Below are positions 8,320 through 18,424 of a stretch of DNA of 64,000 nucleotides, piece after piece. The position numbers were made by a program, and so were the translations under genes. The stretch is from JAIPDZ01 sp034522175. GTDB lineage: Bacteria; Desulfobacterota; DSM-4660; Desulfatiglandales; Desulfatiglandaceae. The notes under the pieces were generated by a model. The model was given only the letters and a program-made list of their open reading frames with translations, was not told where the DNA came from and ran no database searches. The stretch lies in assembly GCA_034522175.1 (NCBI GenBank), contig JAXHLQ010000001.1:2170001-2234000 (forward strand). Direction: 5' to 3'. Within the stretch, counting starts at the first letter, position 1. Every line of letters begins with the position of its first letter.

Positions 8320-8508
8320 CTACGACGCCCCCGCCTCTTTTTTGTAGAAGGCCCTCAGAAATTCTTCATCCTTGGGGGATAGGTTGAATCGCCCCGCTGC
8401 CTGCTCAATCAGCTGGTGATAGGGTTGTTTCTCGTCTTCCCCGCGCATCCCGGAAATCCATTTGATCGCCTGTCTGATGGACTCGCCCTTGGGCTGTATC
8501 GTTGTCAT
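8320..8508 (-). CDS. small hypothetical protein
   Basis: About 62 residues (MTTIQPKGESIRQAIKWIS...). The ATG at 8508 is preferred because AGAGG lies 8 nt upstream; a GTG at 8517 is directly next to that ribosome-binding site. The protein is polar and helical with no recognisable domain. It follows gpsA on the same strand after a 38-nt gap, so it may be the last gene of the dnaA-dnaN-gyrB-gyrA-gpsA series. Confidence 0.55.
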   Translation of the reverse strand: MTTIQPKGESIRQAIKWISGMRGEDEKQPYHQLIEQAAGRFNLSPKDEEFLRAFYKKEAGAS

Positions 8509-8546
8509 CTGTTTCACCTCTTTAAGGAATTTGTACGCGTCTCCCC

Positions 8547-9572
8547 CTATGCCGGCGTGATCTCCGTTTTGAGGTCCCTGCCCATGAGCTCCCTGACGGT
8601 CGATTCCGGCGATTTCCCCTCGTAGAGAATCTCGTAGACCGCCCGGGTGATGGGCATGTCGACCTTCTCCTTCAAAGACAGCGCGTAAGCCGCGGACGTG
8701 TTCTTGATTCCCTCCGCCACCATATTCATGTCCCTCGTAATCTCATCAACCCTCATCCCTCTTCCGACCTTCAGCCCCACCGTTCGGTTGCGGCTCAACG
8801 CCCCGGTGCAGGTGAGGACCAGGTCTCCCAATCCGGCCAGTCCGGCAAAGGTCTCCGGCTTTGCCCCCATACGCACACCCAGCCGAGTGATCTCCGCCAG
8901 CCCCCGTGTGATCAGCGCGGCCCTTGCATTGTGGCCGAATTCAAGGCCGTCCGATGCCCCCGAGGCAATGGCAATGACATTTTTCAGTGCACCGCCGACT
9001 TGCGCACCCATCAAATCCTTCGTCACGTATACCCTGAAGAAATCCGTGGCAAAGAGTCGCTGCAGCCGTCGAGCATGGCCGGAATCCCGACACGCGATGG
9101 TTACCGCCGTGGGCTGGCAGCAGGCCACCTCCCTGGCGAAACTGGGGCCCGTCAAACACGCGAAACGGGCCATACGGTCTTCGCCGAGAAGCGAATCGGC
9201 GACCTGAGACATGAGCATCAAGCTATCATTTTCGATTCCCTTGGTGAGGATTAAGACATCGGTCTGTGGACCGAGATGACGGCTTACAGAACCCAGCACT
9301 TCCCTGAATACATGAGAGGGAATTGCCATGACAACGAGTTCCTTTGCCCCCACCGCCGCCTCAAAAGCGGACACCGGCCGTATCCCCCCGGCGAGGCTGA
9401 CATCGGGTAGGAAAATGGTGTTTTTGCGGTTGTCGCGAATCTCCCGGTACACCGAGGCCTCCCGTACCCAGAGATCCACCGTAAATCCTTTGCCGGCCAT
9501 CAGGTTCGCGATGGCCGTTCCCCAGCTTCCGGCACCGATCACGCCGACCCGGGTTATCTCTTTCTGATCCAC
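8547..9572 (-). CDS. gpsA: glycerol-3-phosphate dehydrogenase [NAD(P)+]
   Basis: This cytosolic enzyme reduces dihydroxyacetone phosphate to sn-glycerol 3-phosphate, the substrate of PlsY encoded nearby. It has the N-terminal dinucleotide fold VGVIGAGSWGTAIANLMAGKG, the LTKGIE segment, the LTGPSFAREV substrate-site motif, the catalytic-lysine region DLMGAQVGGALKNVIAIASG, and GLAGLGDLVLTCTG. The frame is open to 9665 inside gyrA, but homology begins near VDQKEITRVGVIG, so a GTG at about 9572 is the likely start. The start codon is uncertain because the ribosome-binding site is poorly placed. Confidence 0.9.
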   Translation of the reverse strand: MDQKEITRVGVIGAGSWGTAIANLMAGKGFTVDLWVREASVYREIRDNRKNTIFLPDVSLAGGIRPVSAFEAAVGAKELVVMAIPSHVFREVLGSVSRHLGPQTDVLILTKGIENDSLMLMSQVADSLLGEDRMARFACLTGPSFAREVACCQPTAVTIACRDSGHARRLQRLFATDFFRVYVTKDLMGAQVGGALKNVIAIASGASDGLEFGHNARAALITRGLAEITRLGVRMGAKPETFAGLAGLGDLVLTCTGALSRNRTVGLKVGRGMRVDEITRDMNMVAEGIKNTSAAYALSLKEKVDMPITRAVYEILYEGKSPESTVRELMGRDLKTEITPA

Positions 9573-9615
9573 ACCTTCTCTTTTCCCAAGCACAACACCG
9601 GCTTCATCCGGGGTC

Positions 9616-12036
9616 TCAATCCTCCATGAGCTTGGCCACTCCGACCACCTTTTCACCTTCAGCAAGATTAATGAGTCTGACCCCCTGGGTATTGCGCCCG
9701 ATCACGGAGATATCCGCCACCCGCAGTCGGATAATTTTGCCGTGTTCCGTGATGATCATGAGTTGGTCTTGATCCGTGACCTGATAGGAATAGACCACCG
9801 GCCCGTTTCTTTCCGTGGCCTTAATGGTCAGCACGCCTTGCCCCCCGCGTCCCTGGGTGGGGTATTCCTCGGTCCGGGTCCGCTTGCCGTAACCGTTCTG
9901 GGTTACCGTCAGGATGGTGTCCCCCTCACTGATGGCCTCCATTCCGACCACTTCGTTCCCGGGCTGCATTCGGATCCCGATAATACCGGAAGAGACGCGT
10001 CCCGTAGCCCTCACTTCGGATTCACTAAACCGGATCGATTTCCCCTCGCGCGTGGTGAGAAAGATGTCCTGGTCTCCGTCGGACACCCGCACCGCGATCA
10101 GCTCGTCCTCCTCCCGGATCTTCACGCCGATGGTGCCCACGCTCCTGGGATAACTGTAAGCGGTAAGGGCCGTCTTTTTGACGACACCGTTCTTGGTGGC
10201 CATCACCACATACTTGTCCTCCTCGAACTCCCGGACCGGCAGGATGGTCGCCACGCGTTCGCCCTTTTTGAGATCCAGGAGGTTTACGATAGCCTTTCCT
10301 TTGGACATGCGGCCTCCCTCCGGAATCTCGTGGACTTTCTTCCAGTACACGCGGCCCTTATTGCTGAAAAAGAGGAAGTAATCATGGGAAGACGCCACGA
10401 AGAGATGTTCCACAAAGTCCTCTTCGGCCGGCCTTGCGCCGGTCATGCCCTTTCCGCCTCGGCGCTGGGCCCTGTACAGGCTGATGGGGTTCCGTTTGAT
10501 ATACCCCCGGTGGCTGATGGTGACCACCATATCCTCCTCTGCAATCAGGTCCTCCATATCGATATCTTCCACATCGTCGAGGATCTCGGTTCGCCGCTCA
10601 TCCCCATATTGCGCCCGGATCGCCTGAACCTCTTCCTTGATCAACTGAAGCACAAGGGCCGGATTACTCAAGATCTCACGAAACCGCGCAATATCCTTGA
10701 TGAGATCTCGATACTCTTCGTTGACCTTTTCCCGCTCCAGGCCGGTCAGCCGCTGCAGCCGCATCTCCAAAATGGCCTGTGCCTGCACTTCCGTCAACTC
10801 GAACTCGCTGATGAGACCGCTCTTGGCCTCCTTGACATCGGACGACGATCGAATGAGTTCGATGACCTCGTCGAGGGAATCCAAAGCTTTCTTCAGGCCT
10901 TCCAGGATATGGGCCCGCGCCTCGGCCTTATTGAGATCATAAATGGTCCGCCTGACCACGATTTCCCGGCGGTGATTGATGAAGTTCTGCAAGATCTCCT
11001 TCAGGTTCAGGACCTGGGGCTTCCCGTTCACGATCGCCAGGAAGATAATGCCGAAAGAGACCTCCATCTGGGTAAACTTGTACAGCCGGTTCAAGATGAC
11101 GGGCGCCTTTCCATCCCGCTTGATCTCGATAACGATTCGCATGCCGTCTTTGTCGGATTCGTCCCTGACCTCAGACACCCCCTCGATCTTCTTGTCCCTG
11201 ACCTGCTGCCCGATACGCTCGAGCAGCTTACCCTTGTTCACCTGGTACGGGAGTTCGGAGATCACGATCCGTTCCCTCGAGTGTCCGACCTTTTCCATAA
11301 AGGCCCTGGCCCGAATCTTGATAATGCCCCGCCCGGTGCGATAGGCCTCGCGAATGCCCGCTCTCCCCAATATGAATCCTGCTGTCGGGAAATCCGGACC
11401 CGGCACCAACTGTATCAATCCACCGATGTCCAACTCGGCATTATCGATCAAGGCCTCAACCGCGAGGCAGACCTCGGTGAGATTATGCGGCGGTACATTG
11501 GTGGCCATCCCCACCGCGATCCCGGATGAGCCATTCACCAGTAAATCTGGGATTTTCGTGGGGAAAACCGTCGGTTCCATGATGGACCCGTCGTAGGTGG
11601 GCATGAAGTCCACGGTCTCTTTTTCGATATCCACGAGGAAATCCTCGGCGAGACGCGTCATCCGGACTTCCGTGTACCGCATGGCTGCAGGCGGATCCCC
11701 ATCGACGGAGCCGAAATTACCCTGCCCGTCCACGAGCGGGTATCGCATGGAAAAATCCTGAGCCAGCCTGACGATGGTATCGTAGACCGCCGTATCCCCA
11801 TGAGGATGATACTTACCGATCACATCCCCGACCACCCGGGCCGACTTCTTAAAAGGCCGATTATGGGTGTTCTTGAGTTCGTGCATGGCGTAGAGCACCC
11901 GCCGATGAACCGGCTTGAGACCGTCCCGGATATCCGGCAGGGCCCTGCCCACGATGACACTCATGGAGTATTCAAGATAAGATTTTTTCATCTCATCTTC
12001 GATATTGACGTAATCGTATTTTAAATCAGAGATCAT
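9616..12036 (-). CDS. gyrA: DNA gyrase subunit A
   Basis: An 806-residue breakage-reunion subunit of DNA gyrase, intact. Visible features: the N-terminal EDEMKKSYLEYSMSVIVGRALPD, the catalytic-tyrosine region with QGNFGSVDGDPPAAMRYTEVR (tyrosine at about residue 122), the quinolone-region helix GKYHPHGDTAVYDTIVRLAQDF, and the C-terminal six-bladed pinwheel with the gyrase box QRRGGKGMTG that wraps DNA. It follows gyrB by 42 nt on the same strand. It is one of the few long genes in this block without an apparent frameshift. Confidence 0.97.
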   Translation of the reverse strand: MISDLKYDYVNIEDEMKKSYLEYSMSVIVGRALPDIRDGLKPVHRRVLYAMHELKNTHNRPFKKSARVVGDVIGKYHPHGDTAVYDTIVRLAQDFSMRYPLVDGQGNFGSVDGDPPAAMRYTEVRMTRLAEDFLVDIEKETVDFMPTYDGSIMEPTVFPTKIPDLLVNGSSGIAVGMATNVPPHNLTEVCLAVEALIDNAELDIGGLIQLVPGPDFPTAGFILGRAGIREAYRTGRGIIKIRARAFMEKVGHSRERIVISELPYQVNKGKLLERIGQQVRDKKIEGVSEVRDESDKDGMRIVIEIKRDGKAPVILNRLYKFTQMEVSFGIIFLAIVNGKPQVLNLKEILQNFINHRREIVVRRTIYDLNKAEARAHILEGLKKALDSLDEVIELIRSSSDVKEAKSGLISEFELTEVQAQAILEMRLQRLTGLEREKVNEEYRDLIKDIARFREILSNPALVLQLIKEEVQAIRAQYGDERRTEILDDVEDIDMEDLIAEEDMVVTISHRGYIKRNPISLYRAQRRGGKGMTGARPAEEDFVEHLFVASSHDYFLFFSNKGRVYWKKVHEIPEGGRMSKGKAIVNLLDLKKGERVATILPVREFEEDKYVVMATKNGVVKKTALTAYSYPRSVGTIGVKIREEDELIAVRVSDGDQDIFLTTREGKSIRFSESEVRATGRVSSGIIGIRMQPGNEVVGMEAISEGDTILTVTQNGYGKRTRTEEYPTQGRGGQGVLTIKATERNGPVVYSYQVTDQDQLMIITEHGKIIRLRVADISVIGRNTQGVRLINLAEGEKVVGVAKLMED

Positions 12037-12078
12037 TCCCTGGTTCTCCTTCCATTTTGTTTCTCCCGAACTGAATCG

Positions 12079-14469
12079 TTATATATCCAGTTCCTCAACC
12101 TCCAGAGCATTGCTCTGGATAAACTCCCGCCTGGGCTCCACCTTGTCTCCCATGAGGACCGTGAATATGTTATCGGCCTCCAGTGCATCCTCGACCCGGA
12201 CCCTGATGAGCGTCCGTTTTTCAGGATCCATGGTGGTCGTCCACAATTGATCCGGATTCATCTCTCCCAGGCCTTTGTACCGCTGAATGGTCAAGCCCTT
12301 CTTTCCTTTTTCCATCAATTGATCCAGCAGTTCCTTGGGATCGTCTATGGGCACCTGCTCCCCGTCACCGGTGACCCGATGTCCCCCTTCCTTCAACTGA
12401 CGGAAATCCTCTGCGCCGGCCATGACCTGCTTGAGTTCAGGCGAAGAGAGAAATTCCCACGTGACGCTGAATGTCTGACCCCCGTTCTGCGTCTCAGCCA
12501 CCAGGAATTCATAGCAACCGTCTTCCTCTCCAAAACCGATGTCGCTCACCTCAAACCCCTTTTTATCCAGCTTTTCGAAGAGTGATTTCCATGAATTCCT
12601 TTTGCTTAAACTGGCTCTTGTTTTTCACACCGTTTAGCAGGAGAAATTCAATAAATTTTCGGCTGTACCCTCTCCTGGAGAGCTTTTCAAGGTTATCGAA
12701 AAACTTGACCATCCGGTTGAGGAGCGAAATGAGACGCTGTCCTGTAAACACCTTGCTGTTTTGAAAGAGGACCTTCTCATTTTCTGAGACCCGCTCCAGC
12801 AGGAATTGATTGTAACCGTCTTCGTCCTTGATAAATAGGCTCTTTTTCTTATTAGAAATGCGATAAAGCGGGGGTTGGGCCACATAAAGGTATCCCCTTT
12901 CAATTAATTCAGGCATCTGCCGATAGAAGAAAGTGAGCAGGAGCGTGCGAATATGGGCCCCGTCCACATCCGCGTCCGTCATGATAATCACCCGGTGATA
13001 CCGTATGGAGTCGATGTTGAAATCCTCTTCCCCGATTCCTGTTCCCAGGGCCGTAATCATCGTCCGGATTTCCTCGCTTGAAATCATCTTATCGAAGCGC
13101 GCCTTTTCCACATTCAGTATTTTTCCCTTCAGGGGCAAAATGGCCTGATTGCGCCGGTCGCGTCCCTGTTTTGCAGAGCCCCCCGCCGAATCCCCCTCAA
13201 CAATGAACACCTCGCTTCTCGAGGGATCCTTCTCCTGACAGTCAGCCAGTTTTCCGGGAAGCGAATGGTCCGATAAGACCCCTTTTCGTCTCGCCAGTTC
13301 CTTGGCCTTTCTCGCCGCCTCCCTGGCCCTCGCCGCATCCATGACCTTCGCCAGAATCGACTTGATCACCGGCGGGTTCTCTTCAAAAAAGGCCCCGAGT
13401 CCCTCATTAACCAGATTTTCAACCAGCCCTTTCACCTCGCTGTTTCCCAGCTTGGTCTTGGTCTGCCCCTCGAACTGAGGATCAGGCAGCTTAACGCTGA
13501 TGACCGCTGTGAGTCCCTCACGGACGTCCTCACCCGAAAGCTTTTGTTTGAAGTTCTTGGCCTGGGGGGAATTTTGCAGATAGTAGTTAATGCTGCGCGT
13601 CAGTGCGGATTTGAATCCCACCAGATGGCTACCGCCTTCCTTCGTGTTGATATTATTGGCAAATGTGTAAATATTTTCCTTATAGGAGTTGTTGTACTGG
13701 ACCGCAAATTCAATCAGGATACTGTTTTTTTCCCCCATGTAATGGATCGGTTTCGCGTGGAGCACCTCTTTGTTCTTATTGATGTACTCAACGAAGGACT
13801 GGATGCCCCCTCATACAAAAAATCTCGCTTTTTACCGGTCCGATCGTCCGCAATCTTGATACGCAGGCCCTTGGTCAAGAAGGCCAGTTCCCGCATCCGC
13901 TTCGCCAGGGTCTCGAAGTCCAGGTCGATGGTTTCAAATACCTGACTGTCCGGCATGAAATGAATCCTGGTTCCCGTATGGCTGGTCTCCCCCTTTATCT
14001 CGAGCCCGCTTTGGGTCTCGCCCCGCTTATAGGACTGAAAATAGACCTTTCCGTCCCGATAGACCTCCACTTCCATGAACTCGGACAGGGCATTGACAAC
14101 GGATACCCCCACACCGTGGAGACCACCGGAAACCCGGTAGGTCTTGTTGTCAAACTTGCCCCCGGCGTGAAGCTTGGTCATGACCACCTCGAGAGCGGGC
14201 AGATTGGTCCCTTTGTGGATGTCGACGGGAATCCCCCGGCCGTCATCTATAATGACCACGGAATTGTCCCCGAGAATTTGAATATCCACCCGGTCGCAAT
14301 AACCGGCCAACGCCTCGTCGATACTGTTATCCACCACCTCGTAAACCAGGTGATGAAGCCCTTCAAACGAGGTGTTGCCGATGTACATGGACGGTCGCTT
14401 GCGGACCGCAGCCAGTCCCTCCAACACCTTGATATCAGACGCCTTATAACTCCACTCTTTCTTTGACAT
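12079..14469 (-). CDS. gyrB: DNA gyrase subunit B (two apparent frameshifts)
   Basis: The ATPase subunit of gyrase is read in three frames. Segment 1 (from 14469) carries the GHKL ATPase: YEVVDNSIDEALAG, DDGRGIPVDIH and GGLHGVGVSVVNALS. Segment 2 carries the transducer and TOPRIM domains: EVFIVEGDSAGGSAKQGRDR and IIMTDADVDGAHIRTLLLTFFYR. Segment 3 carries the C-terminus: YKGLGEMNPDQLWTTTMDP. The first break is in a C5 run at 13806-13810; one more base restores EGGIQSFVEYINKNKEVL. The second is near 12600 (T4 run); correction restores SWKSLFEKLDKKGFEVSDIGF. Gyrase is essential, so sequence error is the likely cause. No recF lies between dnaN and gyrB. Confidence 0.93.
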
Positions 14470-14471
14470 GG

Positions 14472-15596
14472 TTAAACCCTCATGGGCATGATCAACCCGA
14501 TAAAGCCGGTATCCAGTTCTCCTTTAATGACACACGGTTTCGAACTGTCGCTGAAAAACAAGCTCACCGATTCACTCGCCATGGACTGGAGGACTTCAAT
14601 AAAATATTTGGGATTGAATCCGGCCTCTATCCGTATCCCGTTGTACTCAACGGCCATATTCTCTTCCGCCTCTCCCAGTTCGGGATTGGTGGACATCAGA
14701 TCGAGCTGGTTGTTTTCCAGGGTCACTTTCACCGCCCGGTACCGTTCATTGCTTAAAATAAGCATCTTTCGCATCCCTTCCAAGAGCGCAATCCGGTTGA
14801 TCAGGAAGGAGGATTGCTTCCCTGCGGGGATGACCGCTTCATAGTCTGGAAATTTTGTCTCCAGCAGCCGCATAATCAAGAGCGTCTTTTCGCGTCTCGC
14901 GATGCATCGTTTATCTTTGAAGCCGAGTGCCACCACACCGCCTTCACTTCCCATCTTATTCAGCTCCGACATGCCCTTTTTGGGGATCATCACCCCGCTC
15001 CCGAGATCGAGTGTTTCCAGACCGGGAAACGACTTGTCGATGAGCGACAGTCGGTGACCATCCGTTGCCACCATCCTCAGATAATGGGTGCCCTGATCAT
15101 CGGTTCGCTTTTCGGTATAGACCCCCGACAATTTGAAACCCGCTTCCTCCAGCGTAACCGCATAGATGGTCTTACTGATCATTTCACATAGCGTTTCTCC
15201 CTCTACGGCAATGGTATCCACGGCCTCGGGTTCCATAAACGTCGGAAATTCGTCCGCAGAGATACACGCCAATTCAAATCGCGCCACCCCATCGGTAATG
15301 GACACCCGGCTGTTGTCCTTGACCTTTATATGAAACAGCTCCGCGTTGCTCTCCTTGAGTATCTCGAAGAGTTTTCTCCCTGAAATCGTGATGCTGCCCT
15401 CCTGAACCACCTCCGCATCCACCGCTTCCTGGAAACCGAGTTCCAGATCGGTGGCGGATAGGCGGACATTCCCTTCCTCCGTTTGTGTGCTAAACAGGAT
15501 GGTGGAAAGCACCGGCATATTGCTTTTTCTTTCGATGATGCTCTGCACCCTCGAGACAGCTTTCAGGAGTTCATTTCGATCAATTTTTATCTCCAT
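14472..15596 (-). CDS. dnaN: DNA polymerase III beta sliding clamp
   Basis: A 374-residue protein with the three-fold clamp repeat. It begins MEIKIDRNELLKAVSRVQSIIERKSNMPVLSTILF and includes LSATDLELGFQ, ISGRKLFEILKE, the central ATDGHRLS motif and a C-terminal hydrophobic partner-binding cleft ending GLIMPMRV. The clamp tethers DNA polymerase to DNA. Its stop is 2 nt from the gyrB start, indicating a tight operon. The 241 nt upstream, before dnaA, are AT-rich (TATATATATATA near 15630) with no consensus DnaA box. Confidence 0.95.
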   Translation of the reverse strand: MEIKIDRNELLKAVSRVQSIIERKSNMPVLSTILFSTQTEEGNVRLSATDLELGFQEAVDAEVVQEGSITISGRKLFEILKESNAELFHIKVKDNSRVSITDGVARFELACISADEFPTFMEPEAVDTIAVEGETLCEMISKTIYAVTLEEAGFKLSGVYTEKRTDDQGTHYLRMVATDGHRLSLIDKSFPGLETLDLGSGVMIPKKGMSELNKMGSEGGVVALGFKDKRCIARREKTLLIMRLLETKFPDYEAVIPAGKQSSFLINRIALLEGMRKMLILSNERYRAVKVTLENNQLDLMSTNPELGEAEENMAVEYNGIRIEAGFNPKYFIEVLQSMASESVSLFFSDSSKPCVIKGELDTGFIGLIMPMRV

Positions 15597-15837
15597 GGTC
15601 TTCCTCCGGGGATTTTGTTTTTATGGAATATATATATATAAAGAACCATCATAAAAATAAGGTCTTGTCAAAATGTTCAAACGGAATGTATCGGCCTGAA
15701 AACTTAGCTATAAATCACTAAACAAAAGAGTAAAAAAGTTGTCCGCCCTGTTGTAAGCATCGCCGGATATGGGTCCTTACGGGTTTTTATTTGGTCAGTT
15801 TGAAAGTTTTCTGTTCAATACAATGTTAAGAGGCCGT

Positions 15838-17148
15838 TCATACCATGAGGCGCTTTTGTAACGCGTTGATATCTCTGACGGTCCGTTTATTACGTTTTTT
15901 TTCATTTTCGATTCGATGGATGGCGTACAGTATACTTGTGTGATGTTTATTGCCGAATGCCTTCCCTATGGCTTTCAAAGAGAGATCCGTTAGCGACCTC
16001 GATAGATAGATGGCCACCTGTCGAGGATAGGAGATATGCCGCAGCTTCTTGTCCGATAACAGGTCGGTCGTGGGGATGTTGAAATATCGGGCCGTGATTG
16101 ACTGGATACGGGGAATGTCCAACGCGTGAAAAGGCGCTTCAGAGAGAATGGACTGTATGGCCGATATGTCAATGTCATCGCCGGTGAGCGCGTGACGGGC
16201 CTTTAACCGCTCAATGGTTTCGTCGAGTCTTTTCAGATCATGGATGGAACCGGTCAGAAAAAAGCGCACGTCTTCTGAAAGGCTGAGGTGGTATTGATCC
16301 AGTTTTTTTTGAATGATCTCCATTCTTGTTTTCTGATCAGGGCGTCCAATCTCTGTGATCAGCCCGGACTCCAGTCGGGATTTCAGTTGCGGGATCAACC
16401 TTTTAATCTTGTTGGGGGGGACGTTGGCCGTGACGCCGAGTCTTTTGTTGAATTCCATGAACAAGTCAAATATATAAAGCAGGTCCTTTTGTTCGTCGGG
16501 TCGATCGGCCAAAAGGTGGATGTCGTCCACGAGAAGGCAGTCGGCACAATCTTTGTTTTCCCCGAACGTGATGCGGGCGGAGTCCGTGAACGTCGAAGTG
16601 AAAGGCGAAATCGCTTGGGCCGTGGAAAAATAAAGGACCTGTGAAGCCGGTTGATGGAGGAGGACCCGGTTTGCGATGGCATGGAGGAGATGGGTTTTGC
16701 CTAAGCTGGCCGGACTGTAGAGGTAGAGCGGGTTGTAGCCCGGGGCGGCGTTTTCCGCCATGGTCAGGGCGGATGAATAGGCCAGCTGGTTGCAACCGGA
16801 TGGGATAAAGGCGTCAAACGTATTCAGCGGGTCAATGTCGTGGCCGAGGGTTGAATCTGCCCTTTTCAACGGTGTGGTTTCTTTGCTATCTTTATCGGAC
16901 GGGTGCGTCGTGGTAAAAACGATGTCGGGGTGAATGCTGAAATGCCGCTCAAGGGTTGACCGGATGGTGCCGGTGTAATTCTCTTCAACCCACTGGGCGA
17001 TAAACTTGTTCGGTACGGAAAAGACCGCTTGTCTCGGCATCTATTTTCGTCAGGGACGCATCCGATATCCACCTTCTGAAATCAGATGGGGGACATGTCG
17101 CTCAAGGTCTTTTCTGATGAGAGACCAGATATTATTTTTATAAATCAT
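15838..17148 (-). CDS. dnaA: chromosomal replication initiator DnaA (apparent frameshifts in domain I)
   Basis: From 17148 the protein begins MIYKNNIWSLIRKDLERHVP, a normal DnaA domain I. One added base in the G5 run at 17088-17092 continues it as SDFRRWISDASLTKIDAE. A second small shift near 17025-17045 joins AVFSVPNKFIAQWVEENYTGTI. The AAA+ domain follows (NTFDAFIPSGCNQLAYSSA). Walker A is SPASLGKTHLLHAI, lacking the usual first glycine; Walker B, CLLVDDIHLL, is intact; LKSRLESGL carries the arginine finger region. Domain IV has LSLKAIGKAFG and HHTSILYAIHRI. Its position upstream of dnaN-gyrB-gyrA makes it the positional orthologue of dnaA. If the frameshifts were real, the protein would start at 17040 and lack most of domain I. 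Confidence 0.85.
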
Positions 17149-17261
17149 ATTAGATAGTTATAAGAAACGAAAACCATTTGGTAAAATCGATTTATGATAC
17201 ATAAATTTCGTTCCAATAGCAATGAAAAATTCGGATACCTAAAAAGAATTGGAGGAGTGAG

Positions 17262-18008
17262 ATGTCACACGCGATTGCATTGGCGGGTAAAGGCGGAACC
17301 GGCAAGACCACCATGGCCGGTTGGTTGATCAAATACCTGGTGGAAAAAGGCGAAACCCCTGTCCTCGCGGTGGATGCCGATGCCAATGCCAACCTCAATG
17401 AGGTGTTGGGGCTGGTGGTAGAGGCAACGCTGGGAGATGCACGGGAGGAGATGAAGAAAGGCGTGGCCACGGGTATGACCAAAGATGTGTTCATGGAAAT
17501 GAAGCTTCAAGAGGCCATTGTGGAGGCACCGGGATTTGACCTGGTGGTGATGGGAAGACCCGAAGGGGCAGGGTGTTATTGTGCGGCCAACACGCTTTTG
17601 ACCCAGTATCTCGAAAAACTCATCGACAATTACCGCTTTATCGTCATGGACAACGAGGCGGGTATGGAGCATTTAAGTCGCTTGACCACCAATGATATCG
17701 AGACCCTCCTCGTGGTCTCTGATGCCACCCGGCGCGGTATCCAGGCCGCCTCGAGAATTGTTGAACTGGCGGACGCGCTGTCCCTCAATATCGCTCGCAA
17801 AGTGATGGTGGTCAACCGGTGCAACGTCGAGGAAACGGACGCCATCGAAAAAGCGGTCTCGGCCTATGACATGGAATTGCTGGGAATGGTTCCCGAAGAC
17901 CCGGAGGTCCAGCGCTTTGATCTGGAGGGAAAACCCACCGTGGAGCTGACGCCGGCCTGCCGGGCGGTAGCTGCGGCGTATGCGATTTTTGATCAGTTAA
18001 TTGCGTAG
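17262..18008 (+). CDS. cooC: CooC-type nickel insertion ATPase for CO dehydrogenase
   Basis: A 248-residue SIMIBI-class ATPase with Walker A GKGGTGKTTMAGWLIKY at residues 8-24 and the VLAVDADANANLNEVLG switch. The CooC metal motif appears as MGRPEGAGCYCAANTLL: a CxC that binds metal at the dimer interface. The nucleotide segment YRFIVMDNEAGMEHLSRLTT follows. CooC uses ATP to mature the Ni-Fe-S C-cluster of CODH. GGAG lies 7 nt before the ATG. It precedes the acs structural genes by 417 nt, with a terminator-like hairpin between, so it may be only partly cotranscribed with them. Confidence 0.93.
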   Translation: MSHAIALAGKGGTGKTTMAGWLIKYLVEKGETPVLAVDADANANLNEVLGLVVEATLGDAREEMKKGVATGMTKDVFMEMKLQEAIVEAPGFDLVVMGRPEGAGCYCAANTLLTQYLEKLIDNYRFIVMDNEAGMEHLSRLTTNDIETLLVVSDATRRGIQAASRIVELADALSLNIARKVMVVNRCNVEETDAIEKAVSAYDMELLGMVPEDPEVQRFDLEGKPTVELTPACRAVAAAYAIFDQLIA

Positions 18009-18020
18009 GAAGCAAAAAGA

Positions 18021-18092
18021 GCGGCGGTTGCGATTCATCGGAGAAATGGGCTGTGCGTTTTCTGTTATTTTTTTCTCCGGATGAATTGCCGC
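18021..18092 (+). terminator. long stem-loop after cooC
   Basis: GCGATTCATCGGAGAAA (left, ending 18046) pairs with TTTCTCCGGATGAATTGC (right, from about 18073) with one bulge. The loop is about 26 nt and includes a T-rich run. It could terminate or attenuate cooC transcription, or be an mRNA processing site between cooC and the acs genes. Confidence 0.45.
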
Positions 18093-18209
18093 GATCGTTC
18101 GAAAATCTACCCCCATGATGCCTATATATTGTGGGCTTCAGCGTTTAAGTAACAATATGTGGTTTTTGATGGTAGACAATAAACATCCTTAAATGATTGG
18201 AAAAACTGC

Positions 18210-18239
18210 TTGACAAGACCTCCTTTTTGTTTGTAGTTT
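18210..18239 (+). promoter_or_regulatory. candidate sigma-70 promoter of the acs operon
   Basis: TTGACA at 18210-18215, 18 nt, then TAGTTT at 18234-18239. It lies 185 nt before acsD. The transcribed leader contains a hairpin with the 6-bp stem AACGGC/GCCGTT at about 18359-18386. A long leader suggests post-transcriptional control; I recognise no known riboswitch. Confidence 0.45.
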
Positions 18240-18424
18240 AGGATCATTCCTTCCAAAAGGAGAGGAATTTTTTTGCGCTTCTTTTGTTCTATTTTTCACA
18301 AATAAGGATTTTAGATATTTTTTAATGTTAACCGAGTCAATGAAAGTGGTTGAGGCGTAACGGCAGGAGGCTTGCCAACCGCCGTTGAGAGCGAACCAAA
18401 TAATTTAAGAAGGAGGTAAGCAAA

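Noticed and set aside
9742..11529. A 595-codon open frame antisense to gyrA
   Set aside because: Shadow frame produced by the third-position bias of gyrA; composition is rich in Asp, Leu and His with no domain signals.
15597..15837. oriC between dnaA and dnaN
   Set aside because: AT-rich with a TATATA run, but no match to the DnaA-box consensus was found; kept only as a weak possibility.
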